DNA of 64,000 nt from the NCBI RefSeq assembly GCF_902833905.1, contig NZ_CADFGP010000023.1, forward strand, positions 54,038-118,037, written 5' to 3'. Each line of letters opens with the position of its first letter. Within the stretch, counting starts at the first letter, position 1. This document shows, piece by piece, positions 33,964 through 42,528 of this stretch. The DNA is from Paraburkholderia tuberum STM678. GTDB lineage: Bacteria > Pseudomonadota > Gammaproteobacteria > Burkholderiales > Burkholderiaceae. The notes under the pieces were generated by a model. It was not told where the DNA came from, searched no databases, and was given only the letters and a program-made list of their open reading frames with translations. A program made the translations under genes and the position numbers.

Positions 33964-34431
33964 ATGGCAATCTACGGAATCGGCACCGACATCGTTCAGG
34001 TCAGCCGCGTAGCAGCGGTGATGACTCGCACCAATGGCCGTTTCGCGGAGAAGGTGCTCGGTCCCGACGAACTACGCGTGTACCACGCGCGCCACGCCCG
34101 TTCGGCGGCGCGCGGTCTTGCGTTTCTCGCGACGCGCTTCTCGGCGAAAGAGGCGTTCTCGAAGGCAATCGGCCTCGGCATGCACTGGCCGATGAGCTGG
34201 CGCGCGCTGCAAACGCTGAACCGGCCGAGCGGCGAGCCGATGGTGGTCGCCTCTGGCGAGCTGGCCGACTGGCTCGACGCGCGCGGCATCACGGCGCGCG
34301 TGACGATCACCGACGAGCGCGACTACGCGGTGTCGTTCGTGATCGCGGAGACGCAGCGGCCGGGCGATACGGAAGGTTCGTTGGCGGCGTCGGCGTCGCG
34401 GGCTTCGTCCGCCCGTTCCGCCACAGAATGA
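33964..34431 (+). CDS. acpS: holo-ACP synthase
   Basis: A 155-residue phosphopantetheinyl transferase that activates the ACP encoded at 20381. The motifs YGIGTDIVQVSRV (metal Asp) and LATRFSAKEAFSKAIG are intact. The last 25 residues are an Ala/Ser-rich tail not seen in the 126-residue E. coli enzyme. It sits 24 bases after pdxJ and 64 bases before nagZ. Confidence 0.94.
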   Translation: MAIYGIGTDIVQVSRVAAVMTRTNGRFAEKVLGPDELRVYHARHARSAARGLAFLATRFSAKEAFSKAIGLGMHWPMSWRALQTLNRPSGEPMVVASGELADWLDARGITARVTITDERDYAVSFVIAETQRPGDTEGSLAASASRASSARSATE

Positions 34432-34495
34432 AAAGGTTGAGAGCGGCCGCTGGCGGTCGCGTTTGTGTTGTCTCACAGTTTTCCAGCGGAATTCG

Positions 34496-35524
34496 ATGAA
34501 AACCACACCCGGACCGGTGATGCTCGACGTGGTCGGCAAAACGCTGAACCGCGATGACAAAAGGCGTCTCGCTCACCCGATGACCGGCGGCGTGATCCTG
34601 TTCGCGCGCCACTACGAGAGCCGCGCGCAACTGGTCGGGCTGACCGATGCCATCCGCGCGATTCGCCCGGATCTGCTGATCGCCGTCGATCACGAAGGCG
34701 GCCGCGTGCAGCGCTTTCGCACCGACGGCTTCACGGTGCTGCCGTCGATGGGTAAGCTCGGCGCGCTGTGGGACCAGGACGTGCTGCACGCGACCAAGGT
34801 GACGACCGCGGTCGGCTATATCCTCGCCGCGGAACTGCGCGCGTGCGGTATCGACATGAGCTTCACGCCGGTGCTCGACCTCGACTATGGACACTCGCAG
34901 GTGATCGGCGATCGCGCGTTCCATCGCGATGCGCGCGTGGTCGCGCTGCTCGCGAAGAGTTTGAACCACGGCCTCGCGCTCGCCGGCATGAGCAATTGCG
35001 GCAAGCATTTTCCAGGGCACGGATTCGCGCAGGCAGATTCGCACGTCGCGATGCCCGTCGACGAACGCCCGATCGACGAAATCCTCGGCAACGACGTCGC
35101 GCCGTACGACTGGCTCGGTCTGTCGCTTGGCGCGGTGCTGCCCGCGCACGTCGTCTATCCGCGCGTCGATGCGAAGCCGGCCGGCTTCTCGCGCATCTGG
35201 TTGCAGGACATCCTGCGCGGCAAGCTTGGCTTCGAAGGCGCGATCTTCAGCGACGATCTGTCGATGGAAGCCGCGCGCCAGGGCGGCACGCTGACCGAAG
35301 GTGCGCAAGCGGCCCTGGAGGCCGGCTGCGACATGGTGCTGATCTGCAACCAGCCGGACGAAGCGGAGAAGGTGCTCGACGCGCTGCGCGTCACGCCGTC
35401 GAGGGAATCGCAGCGGCGGCTGAAGCGCATGCGGCCGCGCGGTAAAGCGCTCAGGTGGAGCAAGCTGATGGCCGAGCCACGGTACGCCGAAGCGCAGAGG
35501 CTGCTGCGCAGTACGTTTGCATAA
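34496..35524 (+). CDS. nagZ: beta-N-acetylhexosaminidase NagZ
   Basis: A 342-residue glycoside hydrolase family 3 enzyme that removes GlcNAc from anhydro-muropeptides in cell-wall recycling. The signature DHEGGRVQRF, the catalytic loop CGKHFPGHGFAQADSHVA and the nucleophile Asp in FSDDLSMEAARQGG are present. Its products can influence AmpR-type beta-lactamase induction in related bacteria. The ATG at 34496 is preferred over an upstream in-frame ATG because family similarity starts at PGPVMLDVVG. A strong terminator follows. Confidence 0.94.
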   Translation: MKTTPGPVMLDVVGKTLNRDDKRRLAHPMTGGVILFARHYESRAQLVGLTDAIRAIRPDLLIAVDHEGGRVQRFRTDGFTVLPSMGKLGALWDQDVLHATKVTTAVGYILAAELRACGIDMSFTPVLDLDYGHSQVIGDRAFHRDARVVALLAKSLNHGLALAGMSNCGKHFPGHGFAQADSHVAMPVDERPIDEILGNDVAPYDWLGLSLGAVLPAHVVYPRVDAKPAGFSRIWLQDILRGKLGFEGAIFSDDLSMEAARQGGTLTEGAQAALEAGCDMVLICNQPDEAEKVLDALRVTPSRESQRRLKRMRPRGKALRWSKLMAEPRYAEAQRLLRSTFA

Positions 35525-35531
35525 AAGGAAA

Positions 35532-35565
35532 TGGCGCCTTGAAGCAATTCAAGGCGCCATTTTTT
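35532..35565 (+). terminator. rho-independent terminator after nagZ
   Basis: A perfect 12-bp stem TGGCGCCTTGAA (35532-35543) / TTCAAGGCGCCA (35548-35559) with a GCAA tetraloop and TTTTTT. It closes the long plus-strand block. Confidence 0.95.
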
Positions 35566-35634
35566 AACAGCTTCGAACGGTGCGAGCCGCCGTCAAGCTT
35601 TGCTTGACAACCGCAGCACGCGCGATCCGATCGC

Positions 35635-37017
35635 TCAGTTCAAGCGCATGCGCTGCAACTTGTTGTACAGCGTCTTCGGGCTGATTCCGAGTAACGACGC
35701 CGCTCGATGCCGCGTGCCGCCGACCGCGTCGAGCGTCGCGCGGATCAGCATTTCTTCGACGTCCGCGAGGGGCGTACCGACGGTCACCTGCACGCGACTG
35801 CCGTTCAGATCGCGGCCGTTCGCCGTGCTGGCTTCGTCGGCGCGCAACGACTCGATCACGTCGCCCGATGCCTGATAAGCGCGCCGCACGCGCTCCTGCA
35901 GTTCGCGCACGTTGCCCGGCCAGTCGTACGCGAGGCATTCGCGCAGGAAATTCGGCGCCGCCTGCTTCGCGACCTCGGCCGTACCGCGTGCGGTCGCTTC
36001 CACATTCAGTTCGTCGACGGCTGCCTGCGCAATCAGCAGCGGATCTTCACCACGCCCGCGCAGCGGTGGCAGCATGACCACGGCGGCTTCGAGGCGCAGC
36101 GCGAGGTCCTGATGCAGCGAGCCGTCCGCGACCGCCGCGCGCGGCGGCTTGCGCGTCGACGCGATGAGCCGGAAGTCGGTCACGATCTGGCTGGTACCGC
36201 CCACGCGCATGAAGGTCTGCGAATCGAGCGCGCGCAACAGCGCTTCCTGCTGCGTGCGCGGCAGCTCGGTGATTTCGTTGATGAACAACGTGCCGCCGCT
36301 CGCCTGTTCGAAGAGGCCCGGCTCGCGCTGCTCGGCGCCGCCGAACGCTCCGCGTTCGTGACCGAGCAGCATGCTGTCGAGCGAGCGATTGAGCCCGCCC
36401 GCGGTCGCGCCGCGGCAATCGAACGTGACGAACGGGCCTTTGCGGCGGCGGCTCATGTCGTGCAGCGTGCGCGCGGCGATCTGCTTGCCGGTGCCAGCCT
36501 CGCCGGAGATCAGCACCGCGGCTTCTGTCGGCGCAAGACGCTCGATCGTGTCGTACACGTGCTGAATGGCGCCGCTGCGACCGAGCATCGCGCCGAAGCG
36601 CCCAAGCTGACGCAGCGCCGCGCGCAGCGCCTGGACCTCCTCGGTCAGCTCATAAGGCCGCGGAATGCGCGCGAGCAGGCTGCGCAGGCGCGGAATGTTG
36701 ACCGGCTTCAGCAGATAGTCCCAGATACCGTGCCGCAAGCCCTCGATCGCACTCTCGACGGTCGCATTGCCGGTCATCACGATCACCGGAAGCGCGCCGC
36801 CCGGCGGATGCGCGGGCAGATGCTGCAACAGATCGAGGCCGCTGCCGTCCGGCAGATTCAGATCGACGAGCACGACGTCGGGGATGAAGCGCGTCAATGC
36901 GCCGCGGGCCTCGGCGAGCGTGGTCGCGGTGTCGACTGAAAAGCCGTCGGCGGCGAGGATTGCCGACAGACCGGACAGGCTATTGGGATCGTCTTCAACA
37001 ATCAGGGCGTGTGGCAT
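35635..37017 (-). CDS. sigma-54-type response regulator with degenerate activator motifs
   Basis: A 460-residue three-domain protein. The receiver domain (about 1-120) keeps the acidic pocket (EDD at 8-10), phospho-acceptor D52 and K104. The AAA+ domain (about 140-365) keeps Walker A GEAGTGKQ (172-179). A Fis-type helix-turn-helix (TRHRAASLLGISPKTLYNKL) ends the chain. Two key elements are altered. The sigma-54 contact loop GAFTGA reads GAFGGA (223-228), and Walker B GGTLFLDEI reads GGTLFINEI, with Asn at 247 for the Asp. It may not activate sigma-54 promoters normally. No histidine kinase gene is adjacent; it converges on nagZ. Confidence 0.9.
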   Translation of the reverse strand: MPHALIVEDDPNSLSGLSAILAADGFSVDTATTLAEARGALTRFIPDVVLVDLNLPDGSGLDLLQHLPAHPPGGALPVIVMTGNATVESAIEGLRHGIWDYLLKPVNIPRLRSLLARIPRPYELTEEVQALRAALRQLGRFGAMLGRSGAIQHVYDTIERLAPTEAAVLISGEAGTGKQIAARTLHDMSRRRKGPFVTFDCRGATAGGLNRSLDSMLLGHERGAFGGAEQREPGLFEQASGGTLFINEITELPRTQQEALLRALDSQTFMRVGGTSQIVTDFRLIASTRKPPRAAVADGSLHQDLALRLEAAVVMLPPLRGRGEDPLLIAQAAVDELNVEATARGTAEVAKQAAPNFLRECLAYDWPGNVRELQERVRRAYQASGDVIESLRADEASTANGRDLNGSRVQVTVGTPLADVEEMLIRATLDAVGGTRHRAASLLGISPKTLYNKLQRMRLN

Positions 37018-37204
37018 GGCGAGCGCAATTTATGAATGGGTCGAATGCCCGGCGCGCCGCCAACGCTGATGGCGCGCACTCCGGGCTCTGAGGGCTCGAT
37101 GACAGGGCTAAACCAACGGTCCTGGGGCGGTGAAAAAACGACAGCCGCCGGCACTGCGCCTTGAGTCGCGCGGGCCGGCGCCTGTAGTTCCTTCACTGGT
37201 CCTG

Positions 37205-37411
37205 TCAGAAATCCCGGTTGCTATCGAAAAACCGGCGCACTTCGAGTTCCGCCTGTTCACGGGTTTTGCCATAGCGTTCCTGAATCAGACCGGCGAGCTT
37301 GTCGGCCCGGCCTTCGGCCTTGGTCAACTCGTCGTCCGTCAGTTCGCCCCATGCGGTCTTCGCCTTGCCGATCATCTGTCTCCATTTACCTTCAGCAATG
37401 TCGTTGTTCAT
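37205..37411 (-). CDS. CsbD family stress-associated protein
   Basis: A 68-residue hydrophilic protein, MNNDIAEGKWRQMIGKAKTA..., with the CsbD pattern of charged helices (WGELTDDELTKAEGRADKLAG). CsbD-like proteins rise during general stress in many bacteria, but their biochemical role is unknown. GGAGAGG lies just before the ATG. It stands alone, 193 bases from the response regulator start. Confidence 0.87.
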   Translation of the reverse strand: MNNDIAEGKWRQMIGKAKTAWGELTDDELTKAEGRADKLAGLIQERYGKTREQAELEVRRFFDSNRDF

Positions 37412-37600
37412 GGTGCCTCTCCAGGAGTGGAAAATGAGCGTACTCGCGTAACTCTCTCCACCTAGCAGAGATCGTGCCAAAGGGTGTGGATGAAATCGAT
37501 CAAGGCCTTGCCGCGCGCGCAACGCGAAATCCGGATGTCGCGATGGTAATTTTGAGAAATTTGCCGGTAAAGTTTTCCTAAACCATACACGGCGCGACAG

Positions 37601-37640
37601 AAAAGAAAAAGCGCCCAAAAAATTGAGCGCTTTTTGTGCA
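37601..37640 (-). terminator. bidirectional terminator after efp
   Basis: AAAAAGCGC (37606-37614) pairs with GCGCTTTTT (37627-37635), giving T runs on both strands. It lies 45-80 bases past the efp stop on the minus strand. The GC core is only 4 bp, so strength is moderate. Confidence 0.65.
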
Positions 37641-37684
37641 GGCCGGCAGGGCGCCGGCGCTGGCGGGGTGACGCGGGCGGGCGC

Positions 37685-38242
37685 TTAGGCGCGGCTGCGG
37701 TATTCGTGCGTACGCGTGTCGATTTCGATCTTGTCGCCGATGTTGCAGAAGAGCGGCACTTGGAGTTCGAAGCCGGTGTTCAACTTGGCGTTCTTCAGCA
37801 CCTTGCCCGACGACGTATCGCCCTTGACGGCCGGTTCCGTGTAGATGATTTCGCGAACCAGCGTGGTCGGCAGTTCGACCGAGATCGCCTTCTCGTTGTA
37901 GAACACGACTTCGCAAGCCATGCCGTCTTCGAGGTAGTGCATCGCGTCGCCCATCATTTCGGCTTCGACTTCGTACTGGTTGTAGTCGGCGTCCATGAAC
38001 ACGTACATCGGGTCGGCGAAGTACGAGTACGTCACTTCCTTGCGCTCGAGCACGACGACGTCGAACTTGTCGTCCGCCTTGTACACGGTTTCCATGCCTG
38101 CGCCGGTCAGCAGGTTCTTGAACTTCATCTTGACGACGGCGGAGTTACGGCCCGATTTGTTGTATTCGGCCTTTTGCACGACCATTGCGTCTGCGCCGAT
38201 CATCACGACGTTGCCGGTGCGGAGTTCCTGTGCGGTCTTCAT
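37685..38242 (-). CDS. efp: elongation factor P
   Basis: A 185-residue tRNA-mimic protein that relieves ribosome stalling at polyproline. The KOW-like domain I ends in the loop KSGRNSAVV with Arg at position 32, the residue that EarP rhamnosylates. Lys-type EF-P (E. coli) would need EpmA/B instead. Domains II and III follow to the C-terminus. The modifying enzyme earP is the next gene upstream on the same strand (38638-39831), so this pathway is complete locally except for dTDP-rhamnose synthesis. Confidence 0.96.
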   Translation of the reverse strand: MKTAQELRTGNVVMIGADAMVVQKAEYNKSGRNSAVVKMKFKNLLTGAGMETVYKADDKFDVVVLERKEVTYSYFADPMYVFMDADYNQYEVEAEMMGDAMHYLEDGMACEVVFYNEKAISVELPTTLVREIIYTEPAVKGDTSSGKVLKNAKLNTGFELQVPLFCNIGDKIEIDTRTHEYRSRA

Positions 38243-38637
38243 AAAACTGTCCTGTACGAGATAAATAGCTTAACTGTTGCTCAACGGCATACGGCGCAAG
38301 CGGCTTCGGCGTTTCGCCCACCGCCTGCCGCGCGCCGCGTGAAGCGGCCGCGCAGCCCGCATGCGTGAAACGGGATCGGCTCGCGGCGAAAACCCGGGGG
38401 CGTGATGCCTCGGCGTTCCACCTGTCCGTTACCTGATTTTTACCCTGTTCGGGCGTGTACACGAGTGGCGCCGATCTGCAACACGCCCAAACATACGTCC
38501 CTTTTTTGACATTCGCGTGCCCGACCGGAAGATTGGGACGCGTGCTGTGTTTTTCGAGGGGACCGGTCAGACGGGCTGACCATGGGGTAGTTGGTCTAAT
38601 CGGGCCGCGCTTGCGTCGTCGGCCGTTGGATAACCGC
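38243..38637. other. efp / earP intergenic region
   Basis: A 395-base gap downstream of earP and upstream of efp on the minus strand. It must contain the efp promoter. I see AT-rich sequence just before efp (TTAAGCTATTTATC on minus) but no confident -35/-10 pair. There is no gene with coding character. Confidence 0.4.
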
Positions 38638-39831
38638 TTATTTTAACTGAGTTTTTGCGAACGAGGTCAGATTTCCGGCGAGATCGCCGACTTGCGCGAG
38701 TTCGACCGCCCAGCCCGCGGCGCGCCGTTTCAGGGCCGGATAGTGGCGCTGGAATTCCGCCCAGTCCGGCTGACCAGCGCCGTTCCACGCGTGCCAGAAG
38801 CGCTCGAGCGCGGCGCGCGCGTCAGCTGGGAGCGTGCGGGTGTAGTGCGCAAGTGCGGCGTCGAGCTTTGGCAGATGGGCGTCGTCGGCCTGCGGGTAGA
38901 TGTGCCAGACGAACGGCTTGGCGGCCCACTGCGCGCGCACGAACGAGTCCTCGCCGCGTACGAAATTGACGTCGCTTGCCCATAGCAGTGCGTCGTAGCC
39001 AGGCTGTTCGGTGAACGCGAGCGCGTGCGCGCTGAGGTTGCCGAGCGTCGCATGGGTGCCCGCTGCAAACGACGGTAGGCCGAAAAAGCGCGCCAGCGCG
39101 CCGGAAATGCGTCCTTCGGGCACCAGCAGCACGATCGGGCTTGCGTTGTCGCGCCATTGTTCGAGCAGGCTGTCGACGGCCGGGTTTTCGTAGGCGAACA
39201 GCGACACGACCGTCGCGTCGGCGGGCGGCGGCGCGTGGCCCGTGACGTTGCGCCACCAGTCGGAGCGCGCGGCGGGCGACGCTTCGAACGCGGCGCGCGC
39301 CGCGTCGAGATCGCGCTCCTTGAGGACGCCACCGGTGCCGGGGCCGAGTCCGGGGAAAAAGAAGGTCTTGCTGAGTGCGTAGCGCGGATGCGGTGATGGC
39401 CGCAGATGAAAATCGGCGATCCAGTCCTCGGCGCTCAGATATTCGAGGTTGAACCAGAGCGGCACGCACGCTCGCTCTGCCATCGCCGCGATATAGACGG
39501 GCGGCAGTTCGCAGGCGAACGCCTCGATCACGACGTCGGCGACTTCGAGCGTATCGCCAGCGTGGGACGGCTCGTGCCAATGCTCGACGACGATGCCGTC
39601 GAGCGTCTGCCGCGCACGCTCCAGCTCGAGCGACGGGCACAGCCTCCTGAACGCATGCAGATCGTCGACGAACACGCGCACCTGCCAGCCGTGCTCGCGC
39701 GCGAGTTGGCGCGCAAGGCGCCAGCACACGCCGATGTCGCCGAAGTTGTCGATCACCGCGCAGAAGATATCGCAGGCGATCGGGTTGGCAGGGGCGGCGG
39801 GTGATCCGGAATCGGGCGCGACGGAGGACAT
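38638..39831 (-). CDS. earP: EF-P arginine rhamnosyltransferase EarP
   Basis: A 397-residue GT-B glycosyltransferase (GT104) that transfers rhamnose from dTDP-rhamnose to Arg32 of EF-P. The N-terminal CAVIDNFGDIGVCWRLA holds the two conserved aspartates (D28, D32). The C-terminal nucleotide site RGEDSFVRAQWAAKPFVWH, with WHIYPQ, is intact. The start at 39831 is preferred: the frame runs on upstream but without similarity. It lies 395 bases upstream of efp on the same strand. Confidence 0.93.
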   Translation of the reverse strand: MSSVAPDSGSPAAPANPIACDIFCAVIDNFGDIGVCWRLARQLAREHGWQVRVFVDDLHAFRRLCPSLELERARQTLDGIVVEHWHEPSHAGDTLEVADVVIEAFACELPPVYIAAMAERACVPLWFNLEYLSAEDWIADFHLRPSPHPRYALSKTFFFPGLGPGTGGVLKERDLDAARAAFEASPAARSDWWRNVTGHAPPPADATVVSLFAYENPAVDSLLEQWRDNASPIVLLVPEGRISGALARFFGLPSFAAGTHATLGNLSAHALAFTEQPGYDALLWASDVNFVRGEDSFVRAQWAAKPFVWHIYPQADDAHLPKLDAALAHYTRTLPADARAALERFWHAWNGAGQPDWAEFQRHYPALKRRAAGWAVELAQVGDLAGNLTSFAKTQLK

Positions 39832-40007
39832 GGCGGCTCGGCTGGCTCGGTGACTCCGGCGAACGGAGCGGGTTCGAACGAACGCGTAATGTTCTAAACT
39901 GGCGATTCTAAAGCCTCGCTCGCGATCGCGCGCGCCCTTTGTCCGCCATGCGGGCCGCATCGGCGACACGCGACATGACCCCCGGCGCACGATGCCGGGC
40001 ACCCGGC

Positions 40008-40052
40008 GGTGCAATCGGTGCAATCGGTGCAATCAGTGCAACCGGTGCAAGC
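40008..40052 (+). repeat. 9-bp tandem repeat, five units, upstream of uvrC
   Basis: Three perfect copies of GGTGCAATC (40008-40034) followed by AGTGCAACC and GGTGCAAGC (to 40052). The unit is 9 bp, so unit changes would not shift a frame. It ends 41 bases before the uvrC ATG and lies between the divergent earP and uvrC starts. Confidence 0.9.
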
Positions 40053-40093
40053 GGCGAGGCAGCGCGAGACAGTCCCACCCCAATCGATCCCGC

Positions 40094-42325
40094 ATGACCG
40101 AACCCGAAGCCAGCGACGCCCCCGACACCTTCGAGCCGAAAACAGTGCTCGCCCAACTGCCGCATCTGCCCGGCGTCTACCGCTATTACGACACGAGTGG
40201 CGCGGTGCTCTACGTCGGCAAGGCGCGCGATCTGAAGAAGCGCGTATCGAGCTACTTCACGAAGACGCAGCTGTCGCCGCGCATCGCGATGATGGTCACG
40301 CGCATCGCGCGCATCGAGACCACGGTCACGCGTTCCGAGGCCGAGGCGCTGCTGCTCGAAAACAATCTGATCAAGGCGCTCACGCCGCGTTACAACATCC
40401 TGTTTCGCGACGACAAGTCGTATCCCTATCTGAAGCTGACCGGCCACAAGTTTCCGCGCATGGCCTATTACCGCGGCTCGGTCGATCGCAAGAACCAGTA
40501 CTTCGGCCCGTTCCCGAGCGCGTGGGCGGTGCGCGAGAGCATCCAGATCCTGCAGCGCGTGTTTCAGCTGCGCACCTGCGAGGACTCGGTGTTCAACAAC
40601 CGCACGCGGCCGTGTCTGCTGCATCAGATCGGCCGTTGCACGGCGCCGTGCGTCGCGAACATCAGCGAGGAGGATTACGCGCGCGACGTCGCCAACGCGT
40701 CGCGCTTTCTGCTCGGCCGTCAGGGCGAGGTGATGAAGGAGCTCGAGCAGAAGATGCATGCGTTCGCGAGCGAGTTGAAGTTCGAGCAGGCCGCGGCGGT
40801 GCGCAACCAGATGAGTTCGCTGTCGACGGTGCTGCATCAGCAGGCAATCGAAGTCGGCAGCGACAGCGACGTCGACATTCTCGCGGTAGTCGCGCTGGGC
40901 GGCCGCGTGTGCGTGAATCTCGCGATGGTGCGCGGCGGACGACATCTCGGCGACAAGGCGTACTTTCCCACGCACGTGGAAAGCGCGTTGACGGCGGAGG
41001 AAGGCGGGCTCGCAGAAGACGGCGATCAGGACGATGCATCGGCGGATGCACGAGCGGCCGCGCCATCGGCCGCGGCGGCGAGCGCCTCGGCCGATGCGCT
41101 CGCGATCGCTCAGGACATGCCGTCGGAAGACGAGGACGTCGATGGTAGTGAAGAAGACGCGATCGACGAGGCTGCCGAAGCGACTCCGGACGCCGTCAGC
41201 GACGAAGGCGCGGACGAAGGCACCGACGGGAACGCAGGGTCCGGCCCCGCGGCGAAGCGCCGCAACGGCCGCGCGCCAGGCGGCATCGAATCCGAAGTGC
41301 TCGAAGCGTTCATCGCGCAGCATTACCTCGGCAATCGCGTGCCGCCGGTGCTGGTGGTCAGCCACGCGCCGGCGCGCGAACTCGTCGACGTGCTGATCGA
41401 GCAGGCGGGCCACAAGGTGACCGTACTGCGTCAACCGCAAGGACAGCGGCGCGCGTGGCTCGCGATGGCCGAGCAGAACGCGCGGCTCGCGCTCGCGCGC
41501 CTGCTCTCCGAGCAGGGCTCGCAGCAGGCGCGCACGCGCGCGTTGACCGACACGCTCGGCATGGAGTGCGACGACCTCGCGCATCTGCGCATCGAATGCT
41601 TCGACATCAGTCACACGATGGGCGAGGCGACGCAGGCGTCCTGCGTCGTCTTTCACCACCACAAGATGCAGTCGTCCGAGTATCGCCGCTACAACATCGC
41701 CGGCATCACGCCCGGTGACGATTACGCGGCGATGCGCCAGGTGCTCACGCGCCGCTACGAAAAGATGGTCGCGCAGGCCGCCGCGAATGCGAGCGACGAA
41801 GCCGCCGAATCGCAAAGTGACGCGGCCGCCGATCCCGCGCTCGCCGCCGATGCCGCCGAGCCGGCCGCGGCCGGCGGCGTGCTGCCGACCATCGTGCTGA
41901 TCGACGGCGGCAAGGGGCAGGTGGAGATCGCGCGGCAGGTGTTCACGGAGTTGGGGCTCGATACTGGCATGCTCGTCGGCGTCGCAAAGGGCGAGGGGCG
42001 CAAGGTCGGTCTCGAGACGCTGATTTTCGCGGACGGCCGCACGCCGCTCGAACTCGGCAAGGAAAGCGCCGCGCTGATGCTGGTCGCGCAGATCCGCGAC
42101 GAAGCGCATCGTTTCGCGATCACCGGCATGCGCGCCAAACGCGGCAAGACGCGCCAGACCTCGCGGCTCGAAGAACTCGAAGGCGTGGGGGCGAAGCGGC
42201 GTCAGCGCCTGCTGGCGCGCTTTGGCGGCTTGCGCGGCGTGGTGGCCGCGAGCGTCGAGGATCTCGCAAGCGTCGAAGGCATTTCGCAGGCGCTCGCCGA
42301 GCAGATCTACCGGCAACTGCATTGA
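40094..42325 (+). CDS. uvrC: UvrABC system protein C
   Basis: A 743-residue dual-incision nuclease of nucleotide excision repair. The N-terminal GIY-YIG domain shows GVYRYYDTSGAVLYVGKARD. A central UVR domain has FEQAAAVRNQM. The C-terminal RNase H-like nuclease half has ECFDISHTMGEATQASCVVF and the catalytic DGGKGQ. Helix-hairpin-helix motifs end the chain. E. coli UvrC is 610 residues. The extra length is an acidic Ala/Ser/Asp-rich insert (about residues 305-395) and a shorter Ala-rich insert (about 560-596). Both fall between recognised domains, so the enzyme should be active. Confidence 0.95.
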   Translation: MTEPEASDAPDTFEPKTVLAQLPHLPGVYRYYDTSGAVLYVGKARDLKKRVSSYFTKTQLSPRIAMMVTRIARIETTVTRSEAEALLLENNLIKALTPRYNILFRDDKSYPYLKLTGHKFPRMAYYRGSVDRKNQYFGPFPSAWAVRESIQILQRVFQLRTCEDSVFNNRTRPCLLHQIGRCTAPCVANISEEDYARDVANASRFLLGRQGEVMKELEQKMHAFASELKFEQAAAVRNQMSSLSTVLHQQAIEVGSDSDVDILAVVALGGRVCVNLAMVRGGRHLGDKAYFPTHVESALTAEEGGLAEDGDQDDASADARAAAPSAAAASASADALAIAQDMPSEDEDVDGSEEDAIDEAAEATPDAVSDEGADEGTDGNAGSGPAAKRRNGRAPGGIESEVLEAFIAQHYLGNRVPPVLVVSHAPARELVDVLIEQAGHKVTVLRQPQGQRRAWLAMAEQNARLALARLLSEQGSQQARTRALTDTLGMECDDLAHLRIECFDISHTMGEATQASCVVFHHHKMQSSEYRRYNIAGITPGDDYAAMRQVLTRRYEKMVAQAAANASDEAAESQSDAAADPALAADAAEPAAAGGVLPTIVLIDGGKGQVEIARQVFTELGLDTGMLVGVAKGEGRKVGLETLIFADGRTPLELGKESAALMLVAQIRDEAHRFAITGMRAKRGKTRQTSRLEELEGVGAKRRQRLLARFGGLRGVVAASVEDLASVEGISQALAEQIYRQLH

Positions 42326-42528
42326 ATTGGCGGGCCGCGCCGCGCCGTGATCGGAACGACGGTTCGTCGGACCCGCGGCGTCGCGCTGCGGATGCGCTGG
42401 CTGCGAACCACGCGCCGGGGGCGGCTCGCTTGCCGCCGCCGCGCGGCGATGCCTGGGCGCGCTTGCTTGTGGCAGGCCCTGTGACACGGCACAATTGCAA
42501 CTCACTCGTCAGACGCTGCGCCTGCCCC

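Noticed and set aside
39908..42505. An 865-codon open frame antisense to uvrC
   Set aside because: It mirrors the strongly GC3-biased uvrC on the other strand, is His/Arg-rich with no motif, and has no neighbours that support it.
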